Of a stretch of 64,000 bases of DNA, positions 1 through 8,822 are shown piece after piece. The notes under the pieces are model-generated. The model was not told the DNA's origin. It searched no databases and saw only the letters and a program-made list of their open reading frames with translations. The position numbers were made by a program, and so were the translations under genes. Position 1 is the first letter of the stretch; the number at the start of each line of letters is the position of its first letter. This DNA is from Streptomyces sp. CoH27 (GTDB lineage: Bacteria; Actinomycetota; Actinomycetes; Streptomycetales; Streptomycetaceae): positions 294,533 to 358,532 of the forward strand of contig NZ_JAIQYY010000005.1 of assembly GCF_020181035.1 (NCBI RefSeq), in the 5' to 3' direction.

Positions 1-157
1 CGGCGGGGAAGCTCAGCACCGGACCGCTCGGGTTCTTGGAGTCACGGACGGGGATCACACCGTGCGAGGCGGCAAGGTTGACGGCGACTTCCACGCAGTT
101 GCCGCCGTTGTTGCTGTAGGAGGACGTGAACCAGCGGGGAGCGTCGTTCGTTGTCAC
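1..157 (-). CDS. DUF397 domain protein (partial, runs off left edge)
   Basis: The reverse strand reads a short protein starting VTTNDAPRWFTSSYSNNGGN, then a CVEVA segment and HGVIPVRDSKNPSGPVLSF. This is the DUF397 pattern: W, S-S-Y-S, N-CVEVA, RDSKxPxGPxLxF. About 52 residues are present; the last residues lie beyond base 1. The GTG start overlaps the stop of the upstream XRE gene as GTGA, so the two are translationally coupled. In Streptomyces, DUF397 proteins are encoded next to XRE/DUF5753 regulators and at least some act as small partners or antagonists of them (family knowledge, for example the BldB/AbaA-type genes). The partner and target of this pair are not known. Confidence 0.85.
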   Translation of the reverse strand, partial: MTTNDAPRWFTSSYSNNGGNCVEVAVNLAASHGVIPVRDSKNPSGPVLSFPA

Positions 158-984
158 GGGGTGCCCTTTCGAAGCTGATCGATCATGGCCACGGAAGCCG
201 CCTGCGAGAGTGCTTCGGCCTGTAGTTGATGGTAGGCCGCCATCATGGGCCGGATGGAAGTGGTTTCACGGTCCAGGTGGCCCTGAGCTTGGGACTCGGC
301 GTAGGCGACCATGGACTGGTCGGACAGCGTCAGCAAGTTGACGGGCAGATCGTAAGGACGCTTCTCGCCTATCTCGAACGGGGCGATCTGTAGCACCGTG
401 TTGGGGCGGGCGGCAAACTCGACCAGGCTCTCAAGCTGGGCGCCCATGACCTTGGTGCCGCCGACCAATCGCCGAATGCAGCTCTCATCCATGACGACAA
501 GCACCGAGAGGAGCTGGGGCCGCAGTAGCGTCTTCTGCCGCTCCAGCAGGTACGCAACCCGCTCGTCAGCCTGCTCGGGTGTGATGGCTCCCCGCCTGAC
601 GGCGCTGTCCGCCAGTACTCGCGCGTACTCGGGCGTCTGAAGCAGACCCGGGATGATTCCGATCTCATAGAGCCGAATCTCAACTGCGCGGGCTTCGTAG
701 TCGACATACTCAGCGAAGCCCTCCAACAAGGAGCCAAGGGTGAGCTCGCGGAAGCGGCGCTCGAACATGTCGCCCGTGCCCAACGTGCGGTCAGCACTGC
801 GCGAGAAGCGCAAAGTTGGCATCTTCCGACCAGTTTCAACGGCCGAAATATGTGAGCTGGAATATTCCATTCTGGAAGCTAACTCCTCCTGCTTCCACCC
901 CCTCTCTTCCCTCGACCTGCGCAGTTGAGCTCCGTAGGCCGCCTGTGGGCTGCGCTCGGGGTTCAGCACTTTCACGTTGGCCAA
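154..984 (-). CDS. XRE-family HTH regulator with DUF5753 domain
   Basis: The protein has an N-terminal helix-turn-helix (about residues 15-70; QLRRSREERGWKQEELASRM and SSSHISAVETGRKMP), followed by the DUF5753 region typical of actinomycete regulators (IPGLLQTPEYARVL, then ERQ and VVMDESCIRR, ending near LDRE). I chose the TTG start at 984 because a GGAGG lies 5 nt upstream; a TTG at 996 has no site and a GTG at 975 is too far away. The gene overlaps the DUF397 gene by 4 bp. It probably binds DNA and works with that partner. About 276 residues is normal for the family. Confidence 0.85.
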   Translation of the reverse strand: MANVKVLNPERSPQAAYGAQLRRSREERGWKQEELASRMEYSSSHISAVETGRKMPTLRFSRSADRTLGTGDMFERRFRELTLGSLLEGFAEYVDYEARAVEIRLYEIGIIPGLLQTPEYARVLADSAVRRGAITPEQADERVAYLLERQKTLLRPQLLSVLVVMDESCIRRLVGGTKVMGAQLESLVEFAARPNTVLQIAPFEIGEKRPYDLPVNLLTLSDQSMVAYAESQAQGHLDRETTSIRPMMAAYHQLQAEALSQAASVAMIDQLRKGTP

Positions 985-1088
985 CCCAACCTCCAACTAA
1001 TCTGCCAGATCTGACACGTTGAATAGTTCCCAACTGTAGGCCACGCTGAACGCACTTGGTAGTCACGGCGCTACGGAGAGGAGCGATC

Positions 1089-1340
1089 ATGCCCGAGGTT
1101 GACCAGAAGCAGGCGGAGGCCTTCCCCAAGTGCTACGGGTCGCTGAAGGAGTTGCGTGAAGCCCTGGCCAGCGTCGGCGTCTCCCTCCCCGGCCTCCGAC
1201 TCGACCCAGCGTCCTTCGGCGACGGTGACGGGATCCCTCTCTTTGACCTCGGCCGTTGCAACATGACCAACGCGGCTCGCCTGGTCGAAGTGCTTCGGAA
1301 GGGAGTCTCGCCGCGACGGGACGGAAACGTGTCCGAGTAG
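1089..1340 (+). CDS. small hypothetical protein
   Basis: This 83-residue acidic protein starts at ATG 1089 behind a good ribosome site (GGAGAGGAG, 5 nt away). Coding bias is Streptomyces-like. It has no signal peptide, membrane segment or motif that I recognise; the C-terminal half ends MTNAARLVEVLRKGVSPRRD. It faces away from the XRE/DUF397 pair and is followed by a terminator-like hairpin, so it may be a single-gene unit. Function unknown. Confidence 0.6.
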   Translation: MPEVDQKQAEAFPKCYGSLKELREALASVGVSLPGLRLDPASFGDGDGIPLFDLGRCNMTNAARLVEVLRKGVSPRRDGNVSE

Positions 1341-1372
1341 CGGTCAGACCGCCACCTGACCCGTCAGAGACC

Positions 1373-1413
1373 GGCCCCGGTCGTCTCTGTTCCCCCAAGG
1401 GGCGACCGGGGCC
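1373..1413 (+). terminator. hairpin downstream of small gene
   Basis: GGCCCCGGTCG at 1373-1383 pairs perfectly with CGACCGGGGCC at 1403-1413 (11 bp). The 19-nt loop holds a smaller CCCC/GGGG pair. There is no T tract, which is common for Streptomyces terminators. Confidence 0.6.
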
Positions 1414-1515
1414 TCTCCATGCCCTGAACCGAGGCCGGAAGAGATGTCGAAACCCCCGCGACCACGCGACCGGTCCGGGGGCGTGGCCATCAACAAACGC
1501 AAGGGAGTTGACGAC

Positions 1516-1689
1516 ATGCGTCACCGTATCGCCCGCTTCTTCACGTCGCTGCTGTTACGGCGGAACGGGCCGACCAGCTACGGCACCGGCACCTGGCCCC
1601 CGCGGCCACAGTCGGTGCCCCCGGTCACGGTGCCCGGGATCGGCATGGGGTCGTGCGGTATGCCGCCGGGCGTGGAGGTGAGGAAGTGA
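1516..1689 (+). CDS. small basic hypothetical protein with a TTA codon
   Basis: A 57-residue product starts MRHRIARFFTSLLLRRNG and continues with a Pro/Gly-rich tail. I chose ATG 1516 because AAGGGAG lies 8 nt upstream; an in-frame ATG at 1444 has no such site. The third leucine of the SLLLRR segment is the rare TTA codon, so translation may need the bldA tRNA. The stop overlaps the next gene's GTG start (GTGA), so the two are coupled. No family recognised. Confidence 0.5.
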   Translation: MRHRIARFFTSLLLRRNGPTSYGTGTWPPRPQSVPPVTVPGIGMGSCGMPPGVEVRK

Positions 1690-1988
1690 AGGACGGCACC
1701 AGCGCACGCCTCCTGCCCTGGGCGGGCTCGGAGGGCAAGCCCTGTTACCTCATCACCGACGGAACCGGCTATCTCTCCCGGGTGGCCGACGGCATCGAGT
1801 CCGTGCAACTCGGCATGGTCACCGGCCTCCTCGGCCATGCCTCCGACCTGCTCGCCGACGACCAGGCGACGTCTGCCCAGCTCCGGTTCCTGCTCGCCCG
1901 GATGCGCGAGGCGTTGACCGACGTGCACAGGATTGCCGTGAGCCGGGGCGTCCGCCTCACTTCAGGAGAGCGGGAAAGTCCTCTTTGA
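1686..1988 (+). CDS. small hypothetical protein
   Basis: A 100-residue protein starts at GTG 1686, with GGAGG 7 nt upstream and a 4-bp overlap with the preceding small gene. It reads VKDGTSARLLPWAG, then a YLITDGTGYLSRVADGIE segment, then a helical region ending in a leucine-rich LRFLLARMREALTDVHRIA. It looks cytoplasmic, with no motif I can name. Its 3' end overlaps the converging gene on the other strand by about 30 bp. Probably one of the many small Streptomyces-restricted proteins. Confidence 0.55.
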   Translation: MKDGTSARLLPWAGSEGKPCYLITDGTGYLSRVADGIESVQLGMVTGLLGHASDLLADDQATSAQLRFLLARMREALTDVHRIAVSRGVRLTSGERESPL

Positions 1989-2328
1989 ACTGGGCCAGTT
2001 GGGCGTCGTAACCGGCGATGAAGTCCGGGCGGCGGTCGTCGCCGAGGGTGCCTGTGGGCGGAAGCGGCCCCTGCTCCAGGAGGTCGGGCAGCGAGCGGAA
2101 CACCGCCGCTGCCGCCTTCCAGTGCGCGTCGTCGCGCGTGCGGGCCCGCAGCAGGGCGTCGTACGGATTCGACCTCAGGTCGTTGATGCGCTGTGCCGGG
2201 ACGAACTTGCCCGTGAAGGCGTCCGCGCCGGGCAGGGGCTGGCCCGGATCCGCGAGCGAGCGCAGCACCGCCACCACCGCGAACAACCGTCCCCACCGTC
2301 TGACTTGACTCTCGGTTCCGTCCGTCAT
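1957..2328 (-). CDS. conserved hypothetical protein
   Basis: About 123 residues from ATG 2328 (MTDGTESQVRRWGRLFAVVA), ending DDRRPDFIAGYDAQLAQFKEDFPALLK. I preferred this start to ATG 2397 because the extra 23 residues are low-complexity and have no conserved look; neither start has a strong ribosome site. The protein is charged and soluble, with a repeated pattern of short helices. I cannot assign a function. It converges on and overlaps the 3' end of the small plus-strand gene. Confidence 0.6.
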   Translation of the reverse strand: MTDGTESQVRRWGRLFAVVAVLRSLADPGQPLPGADAFTGKFVPAQRINDLRSNPYDALLRARTRDDAHWKAAAAVFRSLPDLLEQGPLPPTGTLGDDRRPDFIAGYDAQLAQFKEDFPALLK

Positions 2329-2429
2329 GAGGGGATCACTGCCACGCGCCCCACCTCCCGAATCCCGCGAACTGCCTTGATAAGAACTGGTGTGCAACCA
2401 TTCGGCCGCCCCCGCATGTCAAGTGGGGT

Positions 2430-3350
2430 ATGAATCACCGGACATGGAGACGTACCAGCGCACTCGCCGCCGCCCTGCTCATACCGGCGGTCACCGCCGT
2501 GGCCGCCGCCGGTCCGGCCGCCGCGGCCACGCCCGCCGTCAGCTGTACGTCCGCCAAGGCGGGCCTCGCCGCCAAGCTCCAGAAGGACATCACCGGCGCC
2601 CTGGCGGGCCGCAAGAGCACGGTCGCCCTCGGCCTGTACGACCGCAGCACCAACACCACCTGCACCCTGCGCGCGACCAGCGCCTACGACTCGGCCAGCA
2701 CCGTCAAGGTCACCGTGCTCGCCACGCTGCTGTGGGACGCCAAGAAGCACAACCGGTACCTCACGGACACCGAGACCAAGCTCGCCACGGCCATGATCAC
2801 CAGGTCGGACAACAACGCGACCAGCACGCTGTGGAAGCAGCTGGGCCTGACGAAGATCAAGGGGTTCCTGTCCGCCGCCGGGATGACGAAGACCGTGCCG
2901 GGCACGGGCGGTTACTGGGGCCTGACCCAGGAGAACGTCACCGACGAGCAGAAGCTGCTCAAGCTCATCACCGCCAAGAACAGCGTGCTGAGCGACAACT
3001 CCCGCGCCTACATCCTGAAGCTGATGGGCCAGGTCGTCTCCGACCAGCGCTGGGGCACGCCCGCCGGTGCCCCGTCCACCGTCTCCGTGCACGTCAAGAA
3101 CGGCTGGCTGGAGCGCTCGACGCACGGTTGGCGGGTGCACAGCCTCGGCACCTTCAACGGCGCCGGCCACGACTACATGATGTCGGTGCTCACCCAGGAC
3201 AACAGCACCATGGACTACGGCGTGACCACCATCCAGAACGTCGCCAAGGTCATCCACAAGGATCTCGTGCCGACCACGGCGACCACCAAGGTCTACGTCC
3301 CGACGAGCAAGCCCAGTGAGGCCTTCGTCGCGGTGCCGCCGCAGGGCTGA
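2430..3350 (+). CDS. secreted class A beta-lactamase-like serine hydrolase
   Basis: The 306-residue protein has a Sec-type signal peptide (about 1-33, ending AAAA). The serine beta-lactamase/transpeptidase fold signatures follow: SxxK as S90-T-V-K93 in DSASTVKVTVLATLL, S-D-N at 126-128 (TRSDNNATS), and K-N-G at 223-225 (SVHVKNGW) in the place of the KTG box. The KTG-to-KNG change and the missing canonical Glu166 loop leave true beta-lactamase activity uncertain. A peptidoglycan-directed or orphan hydrolase is possible. It is expected outside the membrane. The gene stands alone, followed by another exported protein gene. Confidence 0.85.
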   Translation: MNHRTWRRTSALAAALLIPAVTAVAAAGPAAAATPAVSCTSAKAGLAAKLQKDITGALAGRKSTVALGLYDRSTNTTCTLRATSAYDSASTVKVTVLATLLWDAKKHNRYLTDTETKLATAMITRSDNNATSTLWKQLGLTKIKGFLSAAGMTKTVPGTGGYWGLTQENVTDEQKLLKLITAKNSVLSDNSRAYILKLMGQVVSDQRWGTPAGAPSTVSVHVKNGWLERSTHGWRVHSLGTFNGAGHDYMMSVLTQDNSTMDYGVTTIQNVAKVIHKDLVPTTATTKVYVPTSKPSEAFVAVPPQG

Positions 3351-3416
3351 CGCGTCGACACGGCGTTTCACGGTGCGGTCTCCCGCGGGACACCCGGCCG
3401 CCCTACGGTGACGGGC

Positions 3417-4442
3417 ATGCGTCTGAGAACCGTACTCGCCACCCTCACCGTCGGCCTGGCGGCGGTCACCTCCCTGACCGCCGCCGGGCCCGCCAGCGCC
3501 AACTCATCGATCAGCAAAGCCTGTTCGCCATCCGTCTCCCTCGACCGCTTCTCCGACGTGCTCGACAAGACGACGTACGACGGCACCTTCGTCGGCAACT
3601 TCTCCGCGCTCGCCGTGGACCGGGACGGTTCCCTCGCCGCGCTGGAGGACCGCTCCTCCCTCTTCGACCTGGACCCGACGACCCTCCAGCCGAAGCGGGC
3701 CGTCCACCTCGCCGACGAGAAGGGCGCCGACCTCGACTCCGAGGGCCTCGTCATCGACCGGGACGGCACCCGGCTGATCACCTCCGAGACCGAGCCGTCG
3801 GTCCGCCGCTACTCCGTCGACGGCAGGATCCTCGACCGCCTCCCGGTCCCGTCCTCCCTCCTGGTTGCCCCCGCCGGCCGCGCCACCGCCAACCAGACCT
3901 TCGAGGGCCTGACCCTGCTGCCCGGCGGACACACCCTGCTGGCCTCCATGGAGGACGCGATCTCGGGCGACTCGACCGGGATCGTCCGCTTCCAGACCTG
4001 GACACGTCACCAAGGCCCTTTCGAACTGTCCGCCCAGTACGGCTACCGCACCGACCCCGGCCTCGGCGTCCCCGAGGTCCAGGCCACCCCCGACGGCCGC
4101 CTCCTGGTCCTGGAGCGCGGCTTCACCGCGGGCGTCGGCAACACCGTCCGCCTCTATCTGGCCGACCCCCGCCATGCCTCAGACACGAGCGGCATCGAGA
4201 ATCTCACCGGGCAGCCTTCCGTCCGCCTGATCAGGAAAACCCTGCTGACCGGCATCGTCACCTGCCCCTCCCTCGGCGCCACCGCGAAGCAGCCCCAGCC
4301 CAACCCCCTGCTGGACAACATCGAAGGCATGACGATCACAGGGCGTGACCACACCGGCCGCCTGAAAGTGGTCCTGGTGAGCGACGACAACCAGAACCCG
4401 GCCCAGACGACCCGGTTCTATTACCTGCGGGTACGGGTCTGA
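3417..4442 (+). CDS. secreted esterase-like / phytase-like beta-propeller protein
   Basis: The 341-residue protein begins MRLRTVLATLTVGLAAVTSL with a clear signal peptide to about residue 31. The mature part matches the esterase-like-activity-of-phytase family: SALAVDRDGSLAALEDRS, KGADLDSEGLVIDRDGTRL, NQTFEGLTLLPGGHTLLASMED and LLDNIEGMTITG are the repeated propeller-blade motifs. Substrate unknown; this family is usually annotated from fold alone. ATG 3417 is preferred over GTG 3408, which lacks a ribosome site. The last codons (YLRVRV) and the stop lie in the first unit of a 21-bp tandem repeat. Confidence 0.8.
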   Translation: MRLRTVLATLTVGLAAVTSLTAAGPASANSSISKACSPSVSLDRFSDVLDKTTYDGTFVGNFSALAVDRDGSLAALEDRSSLFDLDPTTLQPKRAVHLADEKGADLDSEGLVIDRDGTRLITSETEPSVRRYSVDGRILDRLPVPSSLLVAPAGRATANQTFEGLTLLPGGHTLLASMEDAISGDSTGIVRFQTWTRHQGPFELSAQYGYRTDPGLGVPEVQATPDGRLLVLERGFTAGVGNTVRLYLADPRHASDTSGIENLTGQPSVRLIRKTLLTGIVTCPSLGATAKQPQPNPLLDNIEGMTITGRDHTGRLKVVLVSDDNQNPAQTTRFYYLRVRV

Positions 4443-4484
4443 TACCTGCGGGTACGGGTCTCATATCTGCGGGTACGAGTCTGA
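4422..4484 (+). repeat. three 21-bp tandem repeats spanning a stop codon
   Basis: The unit begins TACCTGCGGGTACGGGTC and ends TGA or TCA. Copies lie at 4422-4442, 4443-4463 and 4464-4484, with one to three differences. The first copy encodes the C-terminus and stop of the phytase-like gene. Confidence 0.95.
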
Positions 4485-4588
4485 CCCTTTCCCCGAACCC
4501 TCCCCCCTCGTTTGTTGCAGAGGGATGAAATCCGCTCCCGCGCGCGTTGGTGCCTTCCGGTAGACCAGGTCAACAGGGAGGCACCGGC

Positions 4589-7500
4589 GTGGCAGCGCAA
4601 CGGGGATGGGCAAAGCGCCTGGCGGGCTACGCCTGGCGGTATCCGAAGGACGTGATCCTCGCCCTCGGCTCCTCGCTCGCCGGCATGGCCGTCATGGCCG
4701 TCGTGCCCCTGATCACCAAGGTGATCATCGACGACGTGATCGGGAACCACACCCGCTCCATGGCCCCCTGGGCCGGCGCCCTCATAGCCGCCGCCCTCCT
4801 CGTCTACGCCCTCACCTACATCCGCCGCTACTACGGCGGCCGCCTCGCCCTCGACGTCCAGCACGACCTGCGGACGGAGATGTACGGCACGATCACCCGG
4901 CTCGACGGGCGCCGTCAGGACGAGCTCAGCACGGGACAGGTCGTCGGCCGGGCGACCAGCGACCTCCAGCTGATCCAGGGGCTTCTCTTCATGCTCCCGA
5001 TGACCATCGGGAACGTCCTGCTCTTCGTGATCTCCCTGATCATCATGGCGTGGCTGTCGCTGCCGCTGACCCTGGTCGCGCTCGCCGTCGCGCCCGCGCT
5101 CGGCTGGATTGCCAGGCGCAGCCGCAGCAAGCTGCACCCCGCCACCTGGTACGCGCAGGCCCAGGCCGCCGCCGTCGCGGGTGTGGTCGACGGCGCCGTC
5201 AGCGGCGTCCGGGTGGTGAAGGGTTTCGGGCAGGAGGACCAGGAGACCGGGAAGCTGCGCGAAGTGGGCCGGCGGCTGTTCGCGGGGCGCCTGCGCACCA
5301 TACGGCTGAACAGCAAGTTCACCCCCGCCCTTCAGGCCGTCCCCGCCCTCGGTCAGGTCGCCATGCTGGCCCTCGGCGGCTGGCTGGCCGTACGCGGTCA
5401 CATCACGCTGGGCACCTTCGTCGCCTTCTCCTCCTACCTCGCCCAGCTGGTCGGCCCGGTCCGCATGCTCGCGATGGTCCTCACCGTCGGCCAGCAGGCC
5501 CGCGCCGGCACCGAGCGCGTCCTGGAGCTGATCGACACCGAGCCGACCATGCAGGACGGCACGAAGACCCTGCCCGCCGACGCGCCCGCGACCGTCGAGT
5601 TCGACGACGTGTCCTTCGGATACGACCATGAACGCCCGGTCCTCGAAGGGCTCACCTTCGAGATCCGGCCCGGTGAGACCCTCGCCGTCGTCGGCTCCTC
5701 CGGTTCCGGCAAGTCCACCCTCTCCCTGCTCCTGCCGCGCTTCTACGACGTGACCCACGGCGCCGTGCTCATCGGCGGTCACGACGTCCGCGAGCTGACC
5801 CTGGACTCGCTGCGGGCCGCGATCGGTCTCGTCCCCGAGGACTCCTTCCTCTTCTCCGACACCGTCCGCGCCAACATCGCGTACGGCCGTCCGGACGCCA
5901 CCCAGGAGGAGATCGAGCAGGCCGCCCGCGCCGCCCAGGCGGACCGTTTCATCAATGACCTCCCCGCGGGCTACGACACCAAGGTCGGCGAGCAGGGCCT
6001 GACCCTCTCCGGCGGCCAGCGCCAGCGCGTCGCGCTCGCCCGCGCCCTGCTCACCGACCCCCGCCTGCTGGTCCTGGACGACGCCACCTCGGCCGTGGAC
6101 GCCCGGGTCGAGCACGAGATCCACGAGGCGTTGAAGCACGTCATGGAGGGCCGGACCACCCTCCTCATCGCGCACCGCCGCTCCACCCTCAACCTCGCCG
6201 ACCGCATCGCCGTCCTCGACGGCGGCCGGCTCGCCGACCTCGGCACCCATGACGAACTCCAGGAGCGGTCCGCCCTCTACCGCCGGCTGCTCACCGACCC
6301 CGACGAGCTGGGCGGGGTCTCCCCGGGCCATGCCCTGCCGGTCCCGCCCGCCGAGGACACGACCGTCCGCGAGGAGCTGGACGCCGAGTTCGACGCCGAG
6401 CGGGGCGTGACCCCCCGGCTGTGGAGCGGCGACCGGGAGCCCAGGGACCTGGCGCTGTCCGGCACGCCCGCCACCCCCGAACTGCTCGCCCAGGTCGACG
6501 CGCTGCCCCCGGCCACCGACACCCCGGACATCGACGAGGCACGGGCGGTCCGGCGCGAGGACTCCTACGGGCTGCGCCGGCTGCTGCGCGGCTTCGGCGT
6601 GCCCCTGCTGATCAGCCTCGGGCTGGTCGCCGTGGACGCGGGCGCCGGTCTGCTGCTGCCGGTGCTGATCCGGCACGGCATCGACGCGGGCGTGACGAAG
6701 ATGGCCCTCGGCGCGGTCTGGGCGGCGTCCCTGCTCGGCCTCGCGACCGTCCTCGTCCAGTGGGCCGCGCAGATCGGCGAGACCCGGATGACCGGCCGTA
6801 CCGGCGAACGCGTGCTGTACACGCTGCGGCTGAAGATCTTCGCTCAGCTCCAGCGGCTCGGCCTCGACTACTACGAGCGCGAGCTGACCGGCCGGATCAT
6901 GACCCGGATGACGACCGACGTCGACGCCCTGTCGACGTTCCTGCAGACCGGCCTGGTCACGGCGTTCGTCTCGGTCGTCACCTTCTTCGGCATCATGGTC
7001 GTCCTGCTCGTGATCGACGTCCAGCTCGCGCTCGTCGTCTTCGTGACCCTGCCCCCGCTGATCGTCGCGACCGTCTTCTTCCGCCGGGCGAGCGTGAGGG
7101 CGTACGAACTCGCCCGCGAGCGCGTGTCGGTGGTCAACGCCGATCTGCAGGAGTCGGTCGCCGGGCTGCGGATCGTGCAGGCCTTCCGGCGCGAGCGGGA
7201 CGGCGGTGCGCGGTTCGCCGGGCGCAGCGAGGACTACCGGCGCGCCCGGATCCGCGGCCAGTGGCTGATATCGGTCTACTTCCCCTTCGTCCAGCTGCTG
7301 TCCTCGGTCGCGTCGGCGTCCGTGCTGATCGTGGGCGCGCACCGGGTGGAGGCGGCCACGCTGACGACCGGTGCCCTGGTCGCCTACCTCCTCTACATCG
7401 ACCTGTTCTTCGCGCCCGTCCAGCAGCTGTCCCAGGTCTTCGACGGCTACCAGCAGGCCACGGTCTCCCTGGGCCGCATCCAGGAGCTGCTGCGCGAGCC

Positions 7501-8308
7501 GACGTCCACGAAGTCGGCCGACGAGCCCCTCGAAGTCCTGTCCCTGCGCGGGGACATCGCCTTCGAGGACGTGCACTTCGCCTACGGCGCCGAGGAGGAG
7601 GCGCTGACCGGCATCGACCTGACGATCCCCGCCGGGCAGACGGTGGCGTTCGTCGGCGAGACGGGCGCGGGCAAGTCCACCCTGGTCAAGCTGGTCGCGC
7701 GCTTCTACGACCCCACCGCGGGGCGGGTCACGGTCGACGGCACGGATCTGCGCGCCCTCGACATGACCTCGTACCGGCACCGCCTCGGGGTCGTCCCGCA
7801 GGAGGCGTACCTGTTCCCCGGCACCATCCGTGACGCCATCGCCTACGGCCGCCCCGACGCCAGCGACGCCGAGGTGGAGGCGGCGGCGCGGGCGGTCGGC
7901 GCGCACGAGATGATCGCCGGGCTGGAGGGCGGCTATCTGCACGAGGTCGCCGAGCGCGGCCGCAACCTCTCGGCCGGCCAGCGCCAGCTGATCGCGCTCG
8001 CCCGCGCCGAACTGGTCGACCCCGACATCCTGCTCCTGGACGAGGCCACGGCCGCCCTGGACCTGGCCACCGAGGCCCAGGTCAACCAGGCCACCGACCG
8101 CCTGGCCGGCCGCCGTACGACCCTGGTCGTCGCCCACCGCCTGACCACGGCGGCCCGCGCCGACCGGGTCGTGGTGATGGACCACGGCCGGGTCGCGGAG
8201 GATGGCACGCACGACGAACTCCTCGCCCGCGGGGGCCGGTACGCCGAGTTGTGGCGGACCTTCGTCGGCGGGGCTGAGCCGGAGGAGCCGGTTCCCGCCA
8301 CTCGCTGA
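4589..8308 (+). CDS. fused double ABC exporter (two TMD-NBD halves)
   Basis: The 1239-residue protein is a tandem ABC-type multidrug/lipid exporter. Each half has six predicted membrane helices followed by an ATPase. The first ATPase has Walker A GSSGSGKS near residue 368, signature LSGGQ and Walker B LLVLDDATSA. The second has Walker A GETGAGKS near 1023, signature LSAGQ and LLLDEATAALD. The first Walker B has Asp-Asp instead of Asp-Glu, so that site is probably degenerate, as in asymmetric heterodimeric exporters. An acidic linker (about 580-660) joins the halves. GTG 4589 is preferred for the GGGAGG 8-9 nt upstream. Most Streptomyces carry such pairs as two genes or as one fusion; the substrate is unknown. 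Confidence 0.92.
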   Translation: MAAQRGWAKRLAGYAWRYPKDVILALGSSLAGMAVMAVVPLITKVIIDDVIGNHTRSMAPWAGALIAAALLVYALTYIRRYYGGRLALDVQHDLRTEMYGTITRLDGRRQDELSTGQVVGRATSDLQLIQGLLFMLPMTIGNVLLFVISLIIMAWLSLPLTLVALAVAPALGWIARRSRSKLHPATWYAQAQAAAVAGVVDGAVSGVRVVKGFGQEDQETGKLREVGRRLFAGRLRTIRLNSKFTPALQAVPALGQVAMLALGGWLAVRGHITLGTFVAFSSYLAQLVGPVRMLAMVLTVGQQARAGTERVLELIDTEPTMQDGTKTLPADAPATVEFDDVSFGYDHERPVLEGLTFEIRPGETLAVVGSSGSGKSTLSLLLPRFYDVTHGAVLIGGHDVRELTLDSLRAAIGLVPEDSFLFSDTVRANIAYGRPDATQEEIEQAARAAQADRFINDLPAGYDTKVGEQGLTLSGGQRQRVALARALLTDPRLLVLDDATSAVDARVEHEIHEALKHVMEGRTTLLIAHRRSTLNLADRIAVLDGGRLADLGTHDELQERSALYRRLLTDPDELGGVSPGHALPVPPAEDTTVREELDAEFDAERGVTPRLWSGDREPRDLALSGTPATPELLAQVDALPPATDTPDIDEARAVRREDSYGLRRLLRGFGVPLLISLGLVAVDAGAGLLLPVLIRHGIDAGVTKMALGAVWAASLLGLATVLVQWAAQIGETRMTGRTGERVLYTLRLKIFAQLQRLGLDYYERELTGRIMTRMTTDVDALSTFLQTGLVTAFVSVVTFFGIMVVLLVIDVQLALVVFVTLPPLIVATVFFRRASVRAYELARERVSVVNADLQESVAGLRIVQAFRRERDGGARFAGRSEDYRRARIRGQWLISVYFPFVQLLSSVASASVLIVGAHRVEAATLTTGALVAYLLYIDLFFAPVQQLSQVFDGYQQATVSLGRIQELLREPTSTKSADEPLEVLSLRGDIAFEDVHFAYGAEEEALTGIDLTIPAGQTVAFVGETGAGKSTLVKLVARFYDPTAGRVTVDGTDLRALDMTSYRHRLGVVPQEAYLFPGTIRDAIAYGRPDASDAEVEAAARAVGAHEMIAGLEGGYLHEVAERGRNLSAGQRQLIALARAELVDPDILLLDEATAALDLATEAQVNQATDRLAGRRTTLVVAHRLTTAARADRVVVMDHGRVAEDGTHDELLARGGRYAELWRTFVGGAEPEEPVPATR

Positions 8309-8419
8309 GGCGTTCCGCTGACGGTCGTGCAACCTTCCGACACACTGACGCGTCCGTACATCAGTACGGGCCATCGGGGGAGGGTGACCGTCATACGGGG
8401 CAATACGGGGAGGACAACT

Positions 8420-8809
8420 GTGGACCGTGGTGGGATACGCCGGCGGCTGGCACTCGGCGCGGCCGTGCTGGCCGCCTCCGGGGGGCTCGCACTGTTGGCG
8501 TCGGGCACCGCTCAGGCCGACGCCAACTCCTGCGCCGGGCGCGAGGTGCGCACGCTGCCGTTCGACACAGGTGTGACGCACGTGTACAAGGACAACGGCT
8601 ACGTCTGCGCCATCACCGTCGCCAGACGCGCCGGCACCAGCCAGACCATGTCCGTCAGCGTCCAGGCCCGCGGCAACCGCCCGGTCGCCGACACGGGCAG
8701 CTACTACTACCAAGCCGGCCCCGTCACCGTCCACGCCGGCCACCGCTGCGTGTGGATCAAGGGCTCGGTGGGCCGGAGCTCGGTGAGTTCCGGGTGGATC
8801 CTGTGCTGA
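8420..8809 (+). CDS. small secreted protein of unknown function
   Basis: A 129-residue product from GTG 8420 behind GGGGAGG. Residues 1-33 form a signal peptide (RRRLALGAAVLAASGGLALLA, ending AQA). The mature part is about 95 residues with four cysteines (SCAGR, YVCAI, HRCVW and the terminal ILC), which suggests two disulfides in a small beta-rich exported domain. It follows the ABC exporter by 110 bp, but I see no functional link. No known family recognised. Confidence 0.7.
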   Translation: MDRGGIRRRLALGAAVLAASGGLALLASGTAQADANSCAGREVRTLPFDTGVTHVYKDNGYVCAITVARRAGTSQTMSVSVQARGNRPVADTGSYYYQAGPVTVHAGHRCVWIKGSVGRSSVSSGWILC

Positions 8810-8822
8810 CCGCGCGCTGAGG

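Noticed and set aside
2325..3371. Long antisense frame over the beta-lactamase-like gene
   Set aside because: The translation is Gly/Arg/Val/Asp-rich shadow sequence, and the sense frame has a signal peptide and SxxK motif.
4421..8743. 1440-codon open frame antisense to the ABC exporter
   Set aside because: A GC-bias shadow of the plus-strand gene. The sense frame has Walker and signature motifs in order; the antisense protein is low-complexity and has no ribosome site.
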